The notes: a model not told the origin generated them from the letters alone. DNA of 64,000 nt from Lachnospiraceae bacterium oral taxon 096 (GCA_018141845.1 CP073340.1:1141001-1205000), one strand, 5' to 3'; shown: positions 18,401-27,329, numbered from the stretch's first letter. Numbers and translations: made by a program.

Positions 18401-19667
18401 CGATGTCGAGAATGCAATCAACATCTTTGTCAAAGAAAGAAGCTGCATAGTAATGAGCAATCGTCTCTACTTCTCCCTCATCGAGCATAAAGGCAGCTTT
18501 TAATAGGGCTTCGCCATAACCTGTAGAACAGGAGTAGGCAATCTTTGCCTTTGGATTGATTTGATCTTTGACCTCATCGAGGGCACGGATGGCTGTGGCA
18601 AGGGGAGAGCCGTTATTGCTTGAGTAAAACTTCCAAAGGAGAGAACCTTGATCGTCAATGAGAGCAATTTTGGTTGTTGTAGAACCAGCATCAATACCAA
18701 GATAGATGTTTCCCTCATAGCTTGCTAGGTCCGCAGTCTTTACCGCATTGCCAGAGTGACGAGTTTGAAATACCTTGTATTCTTCCTCATTGTGGAAGAG
18801 TGGATCCATTCGAGTGATCTCATGTTCCATGGTCACGCCTGTGCGAAGCTGATTGATCAGGCTGCCAATCGGAATGGAGGCTTGATCTTTTGCATTTAGT
18901 GCACTGCCGATGGCTGCAAACAGATGTGAGTTTTCAGGTGCAATGATATATTCGTCAGTTAAATTTAAGGTGCGAATAAAAGCATTTCTTAATTCGGGCA
19001 GAAAGTGAAGTGGGCCGCCGAGAAATGCAATATGTCCACGAATTGGTTTTCCGCAGGCAAGTCCAGAGATCGTCTGATTGACCACAGCCTGAAAGATGGA
19101 GGCAGCTAAGTCCTCTCTCGTTGCTCCCTCATTGATGAGAGGTTGGATGTCTGATTTGGCAAACACACCACAACGTGCGGCAATTGGATAGATGGACTTA
19201 TAATTTTTGGCAAATTCATTCAGTCCTGTGGCATCTGTTTGAAGAAGAGAAGCCATCTGGTCGATAAATGAGCCCGTACCACCAGCACAGATACCATTCA
19301 TTCTCTGGTCAAGACCACCTGCAAAGTAGATAATCTTTGCGTCTTCACCACCAAGCTCAATGGCAACATCCGTCTGTGGAGCGTAATGTTCAAGGGCTGT
19401 GGCGACAGCGATAACCTCTTGGACAAAGGTCATATCAAGATGTTTTGCTAAAGTCAAGCCACCCGATCCGGTGATCAAAGGAATAAGTTCCATATCTCCA
19501 AGTTTTTCGTAGGCCGTATTTAAAAGTGTGGCAAGAGTGCCCTGAATGTTTGCAAAATGTCTCTGATAGTCAGAGAACAATACATTTTTATTCTGGTCAA
19601 GGATGGCAATCTTTACTGTGGTAGAGCCGACATCAATGCCCAGAGTATTCTTTGTTAATTCTGTCAT
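15414..19667 (-). CDS. 2-hydroxyacyl-CoA dehydratase activase-type protein, large fused form
   Basis: A 1,417-residue cytoplasmic protein. Two ASKHA-type ATPase modules of the BcrAD/BadFG family are visible: GIDVGSTTVKIAIL at residue 9 and LGIDAGSTTTKIALID at about 320. Each carries the cysteines that in HgdC-like activases hold a [4Fe-4S] cluster (CAGGTGSFID with ARCGVFAKSD; ACSAGCGSFIE with TRCTVFMNS). A DUF2229-like region follows (ESECYPAKLTHGHV), then a C-terminal part resembling dehydratase components (CGLDAVTTDQVSDIL, QTGGGCRASNY). Known small homologues inject electrons into 2-hydroxyacyl-CoA dehydratases. The large form is widespread in Clostridia without an assigned substrate. It is transcribed alone, with GAGGT before ATG 19667. 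Confidence 0.88.
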   Translation of the reverse strand: MTELTKNTLGIDVGSTTVKIAILDQNKNVLFSDYQRHFANIQGTLATLLNTAYEKLGDMELIPLITGSGGLTLAKHLDMTFVQEVIAVATALEHYAPQTDVAIELGGEDAKIIYFAGGLDQRMNGICAGGTGSFIDQMASLLQTDATGLNEFAKNYKSIYPIAARCGVFAKSDIQPLINEGATREDLAASIFQAVVNQTISGLACGKPIRGHIAFLGGPLHFLPELRNAFIRTLNLTDEYIIAPENSHLFAAIGSALNAKDQASIPIGSLINQLRTGVTMEHEITRMDPLFHNEEEYKVFQTRHSGNAVKTADLASYEGNIYLGIDAGSTTTKIALIDDQGSLLWKFYSSNNGSPLATAIRALDEVKDQINPKAKIAYSCSTGYGEALLKAAFMLDEGEVETIAHYYAASFFDKDVDCILDIGGQDMKCIKIKDNTVDSVQLNEACSAGCGSFIETFAKSLNYSIVDFAKEALFAKNPVDLGTRCTVFMNSNVKQAQKEGATVADISAGLAYSVIKNALYKVIKITDPSDLGRHVVVQGGTFYNDAVLRAFEKISGCEATRPDIAGIMGAFGAALIARERHENKETSMIPLEKMISLQYDTTMSRCKRCNNACVLTINNFGGGREFISGNRCERGLGHDKVKNDIPNLFDYKYHRIFDYPALPEAMAERGVIGIPRVLNMYEDFPFWAIFFKKLGFRTQLSPMSTKKLYEMGIESIPSESECYPAKLTHGHVSWLIRKGIKTIFYPCVPYERNETPDAGNHYNCPIVTSYAENIKNNVEEIAEQNIRFLNPFMAFTNEEVLTKQLIKVMADEFGIGEREVKAAAHAGWNELLQAKRDIEIKGEETLQWLKDNKKHGIVLAGRPYHVDPEIHHGIPDMITSFGLAVLTEDSVSHLAPIERPVIVSDQWMYHSRLYAAASLVKQRNDLDLVQLNSFGCGLDAVTTDQVSDILVGSGKIYTVLKIDEVNNLGAARIRIRSLIAAMRVREKRNIERHIKSASYHRKTFTKDMKKDYTILCPQMSPIHFDILEHALNAFGYHVEVLQNEGRSAIDCGLKFVNNDACYPSLIVVGQIMEALLSGKYDLNHTAIFMSQTGGGCRASNYIGFIRRALEKAGMEQIPVISVNANGMETNEGFQITLPMMIKAMQAIVYGDLFMRVVYATRPYEAVPGSTDKLHQKWRAKAIQSVSKKSPSFGEFKKNIRAIVKEFDELPRLNIKKPRVGVVGEILVKFSPLANNHIVELLEREGAEAVVPDLLDFLLYSFYNANFKAEHLGMSKKTAFLCNWGIKLLEGFRKDAKVALEKSKHFVAPSNIRHLADMSKEYVSIGNQTGEGWFLTGEMLELIETGAPNIVCTQPFGCLPNHVVGKGVIKELRRSHPEANIIAVDYDPSASEVNQLNRIKLMLATANKNLAKNSEVTA

Positions 19668-19834
19668 TGTAACCTCATTTCAATGATTCTTATTTTTAAA
19701 AATAGGAATCAATACTAATATTATCAGTTTATGTTGCAAACGCAATTCTAACACATTCGATTTGATTTTACAATTGGGCAGGATGTGATACAATAGGGAA
19801 GGTTACAAACGGCATAGAAAAGAAAGGGAGGAAT

Positions 19835-20638
19835 ATGAGTTTTTTTAACAAATTTGAGCACAAATTTTCCAAATATGCTATTCATAATTTGATGTATTAT
19901 TTCGTTGTATTATATGCCATTGGCTTTGTTATGAGTATAGTGAATATTCAAATTTATTATGAATATTTGGCACTCGATGTGCCAAAAGTTTTGCATGGAC
20001 AAATTTGGAGACTCATCACTTGGATGATCTATCCACCGAGCAATAATATTTTATTTAGTGCTTTGATGTTGTGGATGTATTTTAGTCTGGGAAATACATT
20101 GGAAAACATTTGGGGAGCATTTCGATTTAATGTCTTTATGTTGATGGGGGTGTTCTTTCATATTTTGGCAGCGTTTATTCTCTACTTTGGTTTTGGACTT
20201 CGCTATGCGATTACACCAGATAATTTAAATATGTCGATTCTCTTAGCTTTTGCGTTGACTTTTCCAGATATGGAATTTTTTATCTATTTTGTATTGCGCA
20301 TTAAGGCCAAGTATTTGGCACTATTTTATATTGTGATTGGTCTATATAATTTTATTCGTGGAAATCAGGTGACAAGGGTGACACTATTTTTGTCAGGACT
20401 TAATTTTATTATTTTCTTTGTGATGACAAAGATGTGGAGAGGGATCACACCAAAGCGAGCAGTCCAAAAAGAAAATAAGACAAAGATAAAAGTTCCATCT
20501 CGTACAGTACATAAATGTGCTGTATGTGGAAGAACAGAGAAAGATATGCCCGATATGGAATTTCGATATTGTTCAAAGTGCAATGGGAATTATGAGTATT
20601 GTGCGGAACATCTGTATACACACAAGCATATCGAATAA
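19835..20638 (+). CDS. Rhomboid-like membrane protein lacking the catalytic dyad, with C-terminal zinc-ribbon-like tail
   Basis: A 267-residue protein with about six hydrophobic segments between residues 20 and 200. The segment HGQIWRLITWMIYPPSNN, then LWMYFSLGNTLENIWGAFRFN, resembles the WRL..MF.H and GN.LE..WG features of rhomboid-fold proteins. The GxSG serine motif is absent (NLNMSILLAFAL stands there), and the last helix lacks the catalytic His, so proteolysis is unlikely. The tail (about 220-267) has two Cys pairs, CAVC and CSKC, that could bind zinc, plus CAEHLYTHKH. Neighbours are unrelated. GGGAGG precedes ATG 19835. Function unknown. Confidence 0.75.
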   Translation: MSFFNKFEHKFSKYAIHNLMYYFVVLYAIGFVMSIVNIQIYYEYLALDVPKVLHGQIWRLITWMIYPPSNNILFSALMLWMYFSLGNTLENIWGAFRFNVFMLMGVFFHILAAFILYFGFGLRYAITPDNLNMSILLAFALTFPDMEFFIYFVLRIKAKYLALFYIVIGLYNFIRGNQVTRVTLFLSGLNFIIFFVMTKMWRGITPKRAVQKENKTKIKVPSRTVHKCAVCGRTEKDMPDMEFRYCSKCNGNYEYCAEHLYTHKHIE

Positions 20639-20731
20639 AAATATCTCTATTGATGGTAGCGATTTTTTGCAAAGTATTGTATAATACAATTGTTACATCA
20701 ATGACATTATTTTTTGAAAGAGGACGCGAAA

Positions 20732-22168
20732 ATGAAGAAAACAAAAATTATTTGTTCAATGGGACCAAATACCAATGACAAGGAATTGATGAAGAACATG
20801 GCACTCAGCGGTATGAATATCGCAAGATTCAACTTCTCACATGGTGACTATGAGGAGCATTTGGGAAGATATAAGATCTTGGAAGAGGTCAGAAAAGAGA
20901 CTGGGCTTCAGATTGCAGCTCTTTTGGATACAAAGGGACCAGAAATCAGAACAGGTGTTTTGGTAGATGGCAAGAAGGTTACACTTGAGCAGGGACAGAC
21001 CTATGTTTTGAGCATTCATGAGTGTGTCGGTGACAACAAGAAGGGATTTATCAACTATGCAGGTCTTGCAGAGGATATTGCTCCAGGAAATACAATCTTG
21101 ATTGATGATGGTTTGATCGAGCTTCGTGTAGAATCTGTAGAGAATGGCGACATTACTTGTACAGTATTAAATGGCGGCGAACTCGGAGAGAGAAAGGGAG
21201 TCAATGTACCTGGTGTATCAGTTAAGCTTCCACCTCTTACAGATAAGGATAAAGAAGATCTTCGCTTTGGTGCAGACCTTGGATTTGAGTTTATTGCCGC
21301 ATCATTCGTAAGAAATGCTGCAGCAATCCGTGAGATCAGAGAGATCGTCGCAGAGAAGAATGCCAATATGAAGATTATTGCTAAGATCGAGAACCAAGAA
21401 GGTATCGACAATATCGATGAGATTCTTGAACTTGCTGATGGTATCATGGTAGCCAGAGGTGATATGGGTGTTGAGATTCCAGCAGAGAAGGTTCCAGCTA
21501 TTCAGAAGATGTTGATTCAAAAGTGCAATCTTGCTTGTAAGCCAGTTGTTACAGCAACACAGATGCTTGATTCTATGATTAGAAATCCTAGACCTACAAG
21601 AGCTGAGGTTGCCGATGTAGCGAATGCAATTTATGATGGTACAGATGCAATTATGCTTTCTGGAGAGTCTGCGATGGGTAAGTATCCATTGGAGGCATTG
21701 CAGACAATGGCTAGAATTGCTGAGGAGACAGAGAAGCATTTGAATTCAGAGGCTTATAAGACAAGACATATCGATGCTGTTTCTGAGAAGAATATTTCTA
21801 ATCAGGTAAGTTATTCTGCAGTTGCTACAGCAGATGCTCTTGGTGCAAAGGCTATTGTTGCTCCAACAATCAGTGGTTTTACAGCTCGTATGCTCTCTAA
21901 GTGGAGACCAAGTGCAACTATTTATGGACTTTCACCAAGTGAGAAGACCATTAGACAGATGCAGCTCTATTGGGGTGTTGTTCCAGTACAGTCCAAGAGA
22001 TCAGATTCTACAGATAACTTGTTAGAGGAGTCTGTTGAGATTGTTAAGGAGTTGGCTCACCTTCAGTCAGGAGATATCGTGGTTACAACAGCAGGTATCG
22101 TACAGGGCAAGGCCGATCATCTTCCAGTGTCAGAGACAAATTCAATGCGTGTTGTTACTGTACAGTAA
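20732..22168 (+). CDS. pyk: Pyruvate kinase
   Basis: Converts phosphoenolpyruvate and ADP to pyruvate and ATP at the end of glycolysis. The 478-residue protein opens MKKTKIICSMGPNTND and shows DTKGPEIRTG, the MVARGDMGVEIP active-site loop, and TATQMLDSMI. It ends soon after the allosteric domain (VTVQ) and lacks the extra PEP-utiliser-like domain found on many Bacillales enzymes. Start 20732 has AAGAGGA upstream; the frame from 20714 begins before that site. Codon choice (CTT, AAG, GGT-rich) differs from neighbours and matches gap, pgk and tpiA, suggesting high expression. A terminator follows 22 nt after the stop. Confidence 0.97.
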   Translation: MKKTKIICSMGPNTNDKELMKNMALSGMNIARFNFSHGDYEEHLGRYKILEEVRKETGLQIAALLDTKGPEIRTGVLVDGKKVTLEQGQTYVLSIHECVGDNKKGFINYAGLAEDIAPGNTILIDDGLIELRVESVENGDITCTVLNGGELGERKGVNVPGVSVKLPPLTDKDKEDLRFGADLGFEFIAASFVRNAAAIREIREIVAEKNANMKIIAKIENQEGIDNIDEILELADGIMVARGDMGVEIPAEKVPAIQKMLIQKCNLACKPVVTATQMLDSMIRNPRPTRAEVADVANAIYDGTDAIMLSGESAMGKYPLEALQTMARIAEETEKHLNSEAYKTRHIDAVSEKNISNQVSYSAVATADALGAKAIVAPTISGFTARMLSKWRPSATIYGLSPSEKTIRQMQLYWGVVPVQSKRSDSTDNLLEESVEIVKELAHLQSGDIVVTTAGIVQGKADHLPVSETNSMRVVTVQ

Positions 22169-22190
22169 TTGCTTTATCAATATTTTATTC

Positions 22191-22229
22191 AAGGGGCTTT
22201 CAACTTTGTTGGAGGCTCCTTCTTTTTTA
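22191..22229 (+). terminator. Rho-independent terminator of pyk
   Basis: A 14-bp stem with G-U pairs, AAGGGGCTTTCAAC / GTTGGAGGCTCCTT, has a 3-nt loop and is followed by CTTTTTTAT. Confidence 0.85.
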
Positions 22230-22240
22230 TATTTGGGCAA

Positions 22241-22328
22241 AACGAAGCACCCCCAAATCTTTCGATTTGGGGGCGTAGGTTTTAGGATTTCGGGATTTTC
22301 ATAAACTGTGGAGTGCTTCGCACTTTTT
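22241..22328. other. Structured intergenic element between pyk and recA
   Basis: In the 454-bp gap after pyk, a perfect 10-bp hairpin (CCCCCAAATC-TTTC-GATTTGGGGG, 22250-22273) sits inside a longer inverted repeat, CGAAGCAC (22243-22250) with GTGCTTCG (22313-22320). The right arm also forms its own small hairpin AGTGC-TTC-GCACT (overlapping letters) followed by TTTT. No reading frame of note covers it. It may be a second terminator or a small structured RNA or repeat. The rest of the gap (22330-22540) is AT-rich with nothing recognisable until the recA promoter. Confidence 0.5.
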
Positions 22329-22544
22329 ATGATGAACTCAGTATAGCACAGTTTTGTGTAAAAAAATTGAAAAAATAATAAAGGAAATATGAATACTTTC
22401 TTAAGAATAGGAAGAATATAATTGTTAATTTGCATAAAATATGATAATATTGCAAATATAATCATTTCAGTGTAGAAAATCTTTGATAGATTCAAGCATA
22501 TCTTTGTCATTTCGACAATTTACCAATCAAGCTAGGAATAGACA

Positions 22545-22573
22545 TTGACAAGGCAGAGAAAGTGTATTATTAT
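22545..22573 (+). promoter_or_regulatory. recA promoter
   Basis: A consensus -35 TTGACA (22545-22550) is separated by exactly 17 bp from TATTAT (22568-22573). It lies about 50 bp before the recA start and just upstream of a LexA box. Confidence 0.85.
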
Positions 22574-22583
22574 ATAGTTAAAT

Positions 22584-22597
22584 AGAACATATGTTCG
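22584..22597 (+). promoter_or_regulatory. LexA (SOS/Cheo) box of recA
   Basis: AGAACATATGTTCG matches the Gram-positive LexA consensus CGAACRNRYGTTYG in all but the first base. The palindrome GAACATATGTTC is perfect. It lies 10 bp past the -10, where bound LexA would block transcription initiation. Confidence 0.9.
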
Positions 22598-22622
22598 TAT
22601 ATGGCTGTGGGAGGATAAAGTA

Positions 22623-23663
22623 ATGAATACAGATGATAGATTAAAGGCATTAGATGCTGCAGTGACACAAATTGAAAAGGCCTATGGCAAGGGCTCGATT
22701 ATGAGACTGGGAGATTCAGATATCAATATGAATATAGAGACAGTTCCTACAGGTTCTTTGAGCTTGGATCTTGCCCTTGGTCTTGGTGGAATTCCAAAGG
22801 GGAGGGTTGTAGAGATCTATGGTCCAGAGTCTTCAGGAAAAACGACGGTCGCCTTACATATGGTGGCGGAAGTGCAAAAGAGGGGCGGAATTGCGGGGTT
22901 TATTGATGCAGAGCATGCCCTTGATCCAGCCTATGCAAAAAATATTGGCGTGGACATTGACAATTTATATATCTCACAGCCAGACAATGGAGAACAGGCT
23001 TTGGAAATCACGGAGACAATGGTTCGCTCTGGGGCAGTAGATATTGTGATTGTGGATTCTGTTGCTGCTCTTGTGCCAAAGGCAGAGATTGATGGTGATA
23101 TGGGTGATTCTCATATGGGATTGCAGGCGAGATTGATGAGTCAGGGATTGAGAAAGCTGACAGGAATTATGGCAAAGAGCAATTGCACAGTGATTTTTAT
23201 TAACCAGTTGAGAGAAAAGATTGGCATTGTGTTTGGAAATCCAGAGACAACTACAGGTGGACGTGCACTGAAGTTCTATGCATCTGTTCGTATGGAAGTT
23301 CGAAGGGCAGAGGCTTTAAAGAATAGTGGTGAGGTTGTTGGAAATCGAGTAAAGGTAAAAGTGGTCAAGAATAAGATTGCACCGCCATTTCGTGAGGCAG
23401 AATTTGATATTATGTTCGGAAAGGGAATTTCTAGAGAGGGAGATATTCTCGATCTTGCAGCGGCAGAGGACATTATTGATAAGAGTGGTGCTTGGTATGC
23501 CTATCAGGGAAGTAAGATTGGTCAGGGAAGAGAAAATGCTAAGCAGTTTTTGCGTGAGCATCCAGAGATTATGGCTGAGGTTGAGACTAAGGTGCGTGCT
23601 GCCCATGGACTTGAAGATGATGTCAAGGTTGTAAAAGAAGTACAAGAAGAGACTAAAGAATAA
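22623..23663 (+). CDS. recA: Recombinase RecA
   Basis: DNA strand-exchange ATPase and activator of LexA self-cleavage. The 346-residue protein has [22 protein letters not shown], Walker [10 protein letters not shown] (about residues 65-73), [15 protein letters not shown], the L2-adjacent [21 protein letters not shown], and the acidic C-terminal tail. The length is normal. GGGAGGATAAAGT precedes ATG 22623. The promoter carries a LexA box, and the stop codon overlaps the recX start, giving a damage-inducible recA-recX operon. Confidence 0.98.
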   Translation: MNTDDRLKALDAAVTQIEKAYGKGSIMRLGDSDINMNIETVPTGSLSLDLALGLGGIPKGRVVEIYGPESSGKTTVALHMVAEVQKRGGIAGFIDAEHALDPAYAKNIGVDIDNLYISQPDNGEQALEITETMVRSGAVDIVIVDSVAALVPKAEIDGDMGDSHMGLQARLMSQGLRKLTGIMAKSNCTVIFINQLREKIGIVFGNPETTTGGRALKFYASVRMEVRRAEALKNSGEVVGNRVKVKVVKNKIAPPFREAEFDIMFGKGISREGDILDLAAAEDIIDKSGAWYAYQGSKIGQGRENAKQFLREHPEIMAEVETKVRAAHGLEDDVKVVKEVQEETKE

Positions 23664-24253
23664 TGTTGATTACGCAGATTATTCCGATAGACAAGCGACG
23701 CAGTAAGATTTGTGCGGACCAGGATACCTTTGCACTCTATCGGGGGGAGATTTTTCGACTTGGAATTAAGGAGAATGAAGAGTTAAGCGATGAAGATTAT
23801 GCAATCAAGGTGTATCCTATTTTAAAAAAGCGGGCGAGAGAGAGAATTGTCTACATTTTAAAGGACAGGGATAAGACCGAGGCGGAATTGCGAGGAAAGT
23901 TAAGGGATGGTTACTATCCAAACGAAGTGATTGATGAGACTATCGATTGGGCAAAGAAACTCCACTATATTGATGATACACGCTATGTGGACTTTTATAT
24001 TCGCTCAAATGGAGAAAGAAAGAGTAGAAAGAGGATGATGTATGATCTTCGACAAAAAGGAATATCGCCAGAACTTTTGGAGGAATTTTTATCTTTAGAG
24101 AGTGTAGATGAAAGAGGTCAAATTCTTCGATTCCTAGAAAAAAAGAAGTATGATCGACAAAATAGTGATTGGCAACAAAAGAGAAAATTGGTGCAATCGC
24201 TCGTGGCTAAGGGATATTCCTATGATGTGATTCTTTCCTGCATGGATGAATAG
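23663..24253 (+). CDS. recX: Regulatory protein RecX
   Basis: A 196-residue modulator that binds RecA filaments and restrains recombinase activity. The N-terminal 60 residues are less conserved; the RecX helical repeats follow: RERIVYILKDRDKTEAELRGKL, the DDTRYVDFYIRSNGERKSRKRM signature and a C-terminal repeat (LVQSLVAKGYSYDVILSCM), read in parts. The ATG overlaps the recA stop by one base (TAATG), the usual recA-recX coupling. A 108-bp gap with a promoter separates it from rny. Confidence 0.9.
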   Translation: MLITQIIPIDKRRSKICADQDTFALYRGEIFRLGIKENEELSDEDYAIKVYPILKKRARERIVYILKDRDKTEAELRGKLRDGYYPNEVIDETIDWAKKLHYIDDTRYVDFYIRSNGERKSRKRMMYDLRQKGISPELLEEFLSLESVDERGQILRFLEKKKYDRQNSDWQQKRKLVQSLVAKGYSYDVILSCMDE

Positions 24254-24285
24254 GGCTTGGCTTTGGTGAAAGTGATTGAAGTTTA

Positions 24286-24314
24286 TTGCAATTTAGGGCA
24301 TTTTCTGATAAAAT
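24286..24314 (+). promoter_or_regulatory. Promoter of rny
   Basis: -35-like TTGCAA (24286-24291), 17-bp spacer, and -10 TAAAAT (24309-24314) lie about 50 bp before the rny start. Confidence 0.65.
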
Positions 24315-24361
24315 TTAAATGTTGTAATCGTACAATGAAAATTTAATAGGGAGGTGCTCCT

Positions 24362-25918
24362 GTGTCACAAGGTATTATTTTTTTAATTGCAGTTATCCTT
24401 ACAGCAGTTATTGTGGCGCCTCTGAGTTGGAAAATGGCAATATCACATCGAAAGAAGACTTATGAAGATAAGATCGGTTCGGCAGAAGTCAAGTCCAGAG
24501 AAATTATAGAGGAAGCCTTAAAAACAGCGGAGACAAAGAAGCGCGAAGCTCTCTTAGAAGCAAAAGAAGAGTCACTGAAGACGAAGAATGAGCTTGATAA
24601 GGAAGTCAAAGAGAGAAGAGCAGAACTGCAGCGTTATGAAAAGAGAGTCTTAATCAAGGAAGAAAACATTGACAAGAAACAGGAAACATTGGAGAAGAAG
24701 GAAGAGGCCATAATTGCAAAGGAGGAAAAGCTGAGCGAAAAAAATCGCAAAGTAGAGGAACTCCTAGAGCAGGGTCAGGCAGAACTAGAGAGGATTTCTG
24801 GCTTGACTACAGAGGATGCAAAGAAATTTCTCTTGCAATCAGTGGAAGATGACATCAAGCATGACAAGGCAAAGTTAATTAAGGAGCTAGAAAATTCGGC
24901 TAAGGAAGAGGCTGAGCGAAAGGCAAAGGATTACATTGTCACAGCTATCCAAAAGTGTGCAGCAGATCATGTGGCAGAGACAACGGTTTCTGTTGTTCAA
25001 CTGCCAAATGACGAGATGAAGGGAAGGATTATTGGTCGAGAAGGACGCAATATTCGCACATTGGAGCAGATGACAGGGGTAGAATTGATTATTGATGATA
25101 CGCCAGAAGCTGTGGTTTTGTCAGGATTTGATCCAGTTAGACGAGAAGTAGCTAGAATTGCACTGGAGAGATTGATTGTGGATGGGCGAATTCATCCAGC
25201 CAGAATCGAAGAGATGGTGGAAAAGGCACAGAAGGAAGTCGATGTGGTGATGAGACAGGCAGGAGAAGTGGCTACCATGAAAGTGGGTGTGCATGGACTT
25301 CATCCAGAACTTGTCAAATTGGTTGGTCGTATGAAGTTTAGAACAAGTTTTGGACAAAATGCTTTACAACATTCGATTGAGGTGGCTGAACTGACAGGAC
25401 TTTTGGCCGCAGAAGTTGGTGTGGATGTTCGTATGGCCAAGAGAGCAGGGCTTTTACATGATATTGGAAAGGCAATTGACCACGAAGTTGAAGGTTCACA
25501 TGTGCAATTGGGTTCAGATATTTGTCGAAAGTACAAAGAATCTGCAATTGTGATCAATGCTGTAGAATCACATCATGGGGATGTGGAAGCTGACAACTTG
25601 ATTTCTTGTTTGGTACAAGCGGCAGATACAATTTCGGCTGCAAGACCTGGTGCAAGAAGAGAAACTTTGGAAAATTATACGACGCGCTTGACACAACTGG
25701 AAGAGATTACAAACTCATTTGAAGGTGTGGATAAGTCGTTTGCCATACAAGCAGGACGTGAGGTGCGCATTATGGTTATGCCAGAGAAGGTGTCAGAAGA
25801 TGATATGGTGATTTTGGCTCATGATGTGGCAAAACGCATTGAGGAAGAGATGCAATATCCAGGACAGATTAAAGTCAATGTCATTCGAGAATCAAGAGTG
25901 CAAGATATTGCAAAATAG
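24362..25918 (+). CDS. rny: Ribonuclease Y
   Basis: A membrane-anchored endoribonuclease that initiates mRNA decay in Bacillota. The 518-residue protein starts at GTG 24362 after GGGAGGTG. Residues 1-22 form one transmembrane helix, residues about 35-190 a Lys/Glu-rich coiled coil, then a KH domain ([23 protein letters not shown]) and an HD domain ([13 protein letters not shown], then [13 protein letters not shown] with the catalytic His-Asp, and VESHHGDVE). All domains of the family are intact. A strong bidirectional terminator separates it from the convergent mgsA. Confidence 0.97.
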   Translation: MSQGIIFLIAVILTAVIVAPLSWKMAISHRKKTYEDKIGSAEVKSREIIEEALKTAETKKREALLEAKEESLKTKNELDKEVKERRAELQRYEKRVLIKEENIDKKQETLEKKEEAIIAKEEKLSEKNRKVEELLEQGQAELERISGLTTEDAKKFLLQSVEDDIKHDKAKLIKELENSAKEEAERKAKDYIVTAIQKCAADHVAETTVSVVQLPNDEMKGRIIGREGRNIRTLEQMTGVELIIDDTPEAVVLSGFDPVRREVARIALERLIVDGRIHPARIEEMVEKAQKEVDVVMRQAGEVATMKVGVHGLHPELVKLVGRMKFRTSFGQNALQHSIEVAELTGLLAAEVGVDVRMAKRAGLLHDIGKAIDHEVEGSHVQLGSDICRKYKESAIVINAVESHHGDVEADNLISCLVQAADTISAARPGARRETLENYTTRLTQLEEITNSFEGVDKSFAIQAGREVRIMVMPEKVSEDDMVILAHDVAKRIEEEMQYPGQIKVNVIRESRVQDIAK

Positions 25919-25924
25919 AAAAGA

Positions 25925-25965
25925 GGGAGAGTTTTCAAGTTTTGGCTTGAAAACTCTCCCTTTAT
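25925..25965. terminator. Bidirectional terminator hairpin (GGAGAG family)
   Basis: A 15-bp perfect stem GGGAGAGTTTTCAAG / CTTGAAAACTCTCCC with a 6-nt loop lies between convergent rny and mgsA. It is nearly the same hairpin as at 6404. Confidence 0.9.
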
Positions 25966-25987
25966 TTCTGACTTCACAAAAGAGATT

Positions 25988-26470
25988 TTATTGAAGGACA
26001 GATTCCACTCTCTCTTCCACATTTCGATCAAAATTGATGACACTGTGGTCATATGGATTGTTGAGTAGTGGAGAGTGGAGCATAAAATCTGCAGAGGCCT
26101 TGTTGATGGCCATCGGAATATCATAGACCTGAGCGATGCGAAGGAGAGCCTTGACATCTGGGTCATGTGGTTGTGCTTCAAGTGGATCAGAGAAAAAGAC
26201 AACAAAATTAATCTTTCCCTCAACAATCTTTGCTCCTACTTGTTGGTCTCCTCCGAGCGGACCACTATTGTAGCCTTTGACAGGAAGACCTGTTTTGGCA
26301 GAGACAAGTCGAGCAGTTGTTCCTGTTCCACACAAGAAGTGTTTGCTCAAAATCTCCTTGTTGGAATTGCACCAATCAATCAATTCTGCCTTTTTGCCAT
26401 CATGGGCGATGAGAGCGATGGTCTTTTGCTCAGGAATTGTGAAAGTAATAAATTCATTTTTTACAGCCAT
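25988..26470 (-). CDS. mgsA: Methylglyoxal synthase
   Basis: Converts dihydroxyacetone phosphate to methylglyoxal and phosphate, a bypass of lower glycolysis under phosphate limitation. The 160-residue protein contains IALIAHDGKKAELIDW, GTGTTARLV, the phosphate-binding SGPLGGDQQVGA with the catalytic Asp, FFSDPLEAQPHDPD and NKASADFML; all family hallmarks are intact. GGAGGT precedes ATG 26470. It is 46 bp after the PHP gene on the same strand. Confidence 0.97.
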   Translation of the reverse strand: MAVKNEFITFTIPEQKTIALIAHDGKKAELIDWCNSNKEILSKHFLCGTGTTARLVSAKTGLPVKGYNSGPLGGDQQVGAKIVEGKINFVVFFSDPLEAQPHDPDVKALLRIAQVYDIPMAINKASADFMLHSPLLNNPYDHSVINFDRNVEERVESVLQ

Positions 26471-26516
26471 AAAATACCTCCAAATAAATATAATCTTTCC
26501 CTATTGTATCATATTA

Positions 26517-27329
26517 TTAGAGAATAGGTAGAAAAATTGGTTGTCGTTTTCTAAAAATAGTGTATTTTATGAAGCCACAATCGAGTAAAATTTGAGCAAC
26601 ATCATCAAAGTGATGGCCGATATATTCTGGTTGATGGGCATCACTGCCAATGGTCACCATAGTTCCTCCGAGTTCCTTGTATCGACGAATAATATCGGGA
26701 TGAGGATTTGGCACTCCCAACTGATACTTGTAGCCTGCACTATTGATTTCAAGAGCCTTTCGCTTTTTAATCAATGCCTTTAATAGCGGATCGATATATT
26801 CGGCAAAGGCAGCGTAGGAATAGTTGGCATTTTTATTTGGACCATATCGCACGATATAGTCGAGGTGACCAAAGCTATCAAAGTCATCGAGTAAAAGGAT
26901 TCTCTGTGTAGAAATATCAAAGTAATGTGCGTAGCAATCTTCCTCTCGATGTCCTTGATAGAAGGAAGGATAGTAGAGATCTTGGCGATCAATAAAGTGG
27001 CTTGATCCGATGATGTAATCAAAACAGCCGGCATAGTTTTTAGAAAACTCGTCATAATAATCTCTTAGATGCAATTGCAACCCCTGTTCGATACCAATAA
27101 GTAATTCAATATCCTTGCGGTATTCGATTTGGAGAGTTTGCATAGCGAGTAAATAGCGCTCGACATCGAGCAAAAAAGTCATTCCCTCTTCATTGATGGC
27201 ATCATAGTCATTGTGATCTGTGATGCAAATCCTTTCCATGCCAAGAGAGATTGCTCGCTCGATCTGTGCTCTTGGTGGAGTTGTGGAATCAGAAGAGAAA
27301 TGTGTGTGAATGTGACAATCGTTTAACAT
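26517..27329 (-). CDS. PHP-domain phosphoesterase, histidinol-phosphatase (HisJ/HisK-like) family
   Basis: A 270-residue metal-dependent phosphatase of the PHP superfamily. Visible metal-ligand motifs are the N-terminal DCHIHTHFS, ITDHNDYDA, GIEQGLQ, IIGSSHFID, FGHLDYI and the C-terminal GSDAHQPEYIGHHF. This order fits histidinol-phosphate phosphatase of the PHP type, which releases histidinol from its phosphate. No his genes are adjacent, so a different phosphoester substrate is possible. AAGGAGAG precedes ATG 27329. It probably forms a two-gene unit with mgsA. Confidence 0.85.
   Translation of the reverse strand: MLNDCHIHTHFSSDSTTPPRAQIERAISLGMERICITDHNDYDAINEEGMTFLLDVERYLLAMQTLQIEYRKDIELLIGIEQGLQLHLRDYYDEFSKNYAGCFDYIIGSSHFIDRQDLYYPSFYQGHREEDCYAHYFDISTQRILLLDDFDSFGHLDYIVRYGPNKNANYSYAAFAEYIDPLLKALIKKRKALEINSAGYKYQLGVPNPHPDIIRRYKELGGTMVTIGSDAHQPEYIGHHFDDVAQILLDCGFIKYTIFRKRQPIFLPIL

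Noticed and set aside
20641-20690. Possible pyk promoter around TATAAT at 20680-20685
   Set aside because: No acceptable -35 at 16-18 bp (the nearest TTGATG is 24 bp away), so it was not listed as a feature.
26075-26527. Plus-strand 150-codon frame over mgsA
   Set aside because: Shadow of the fully conserved methylglyoxal synthase on the other strand.
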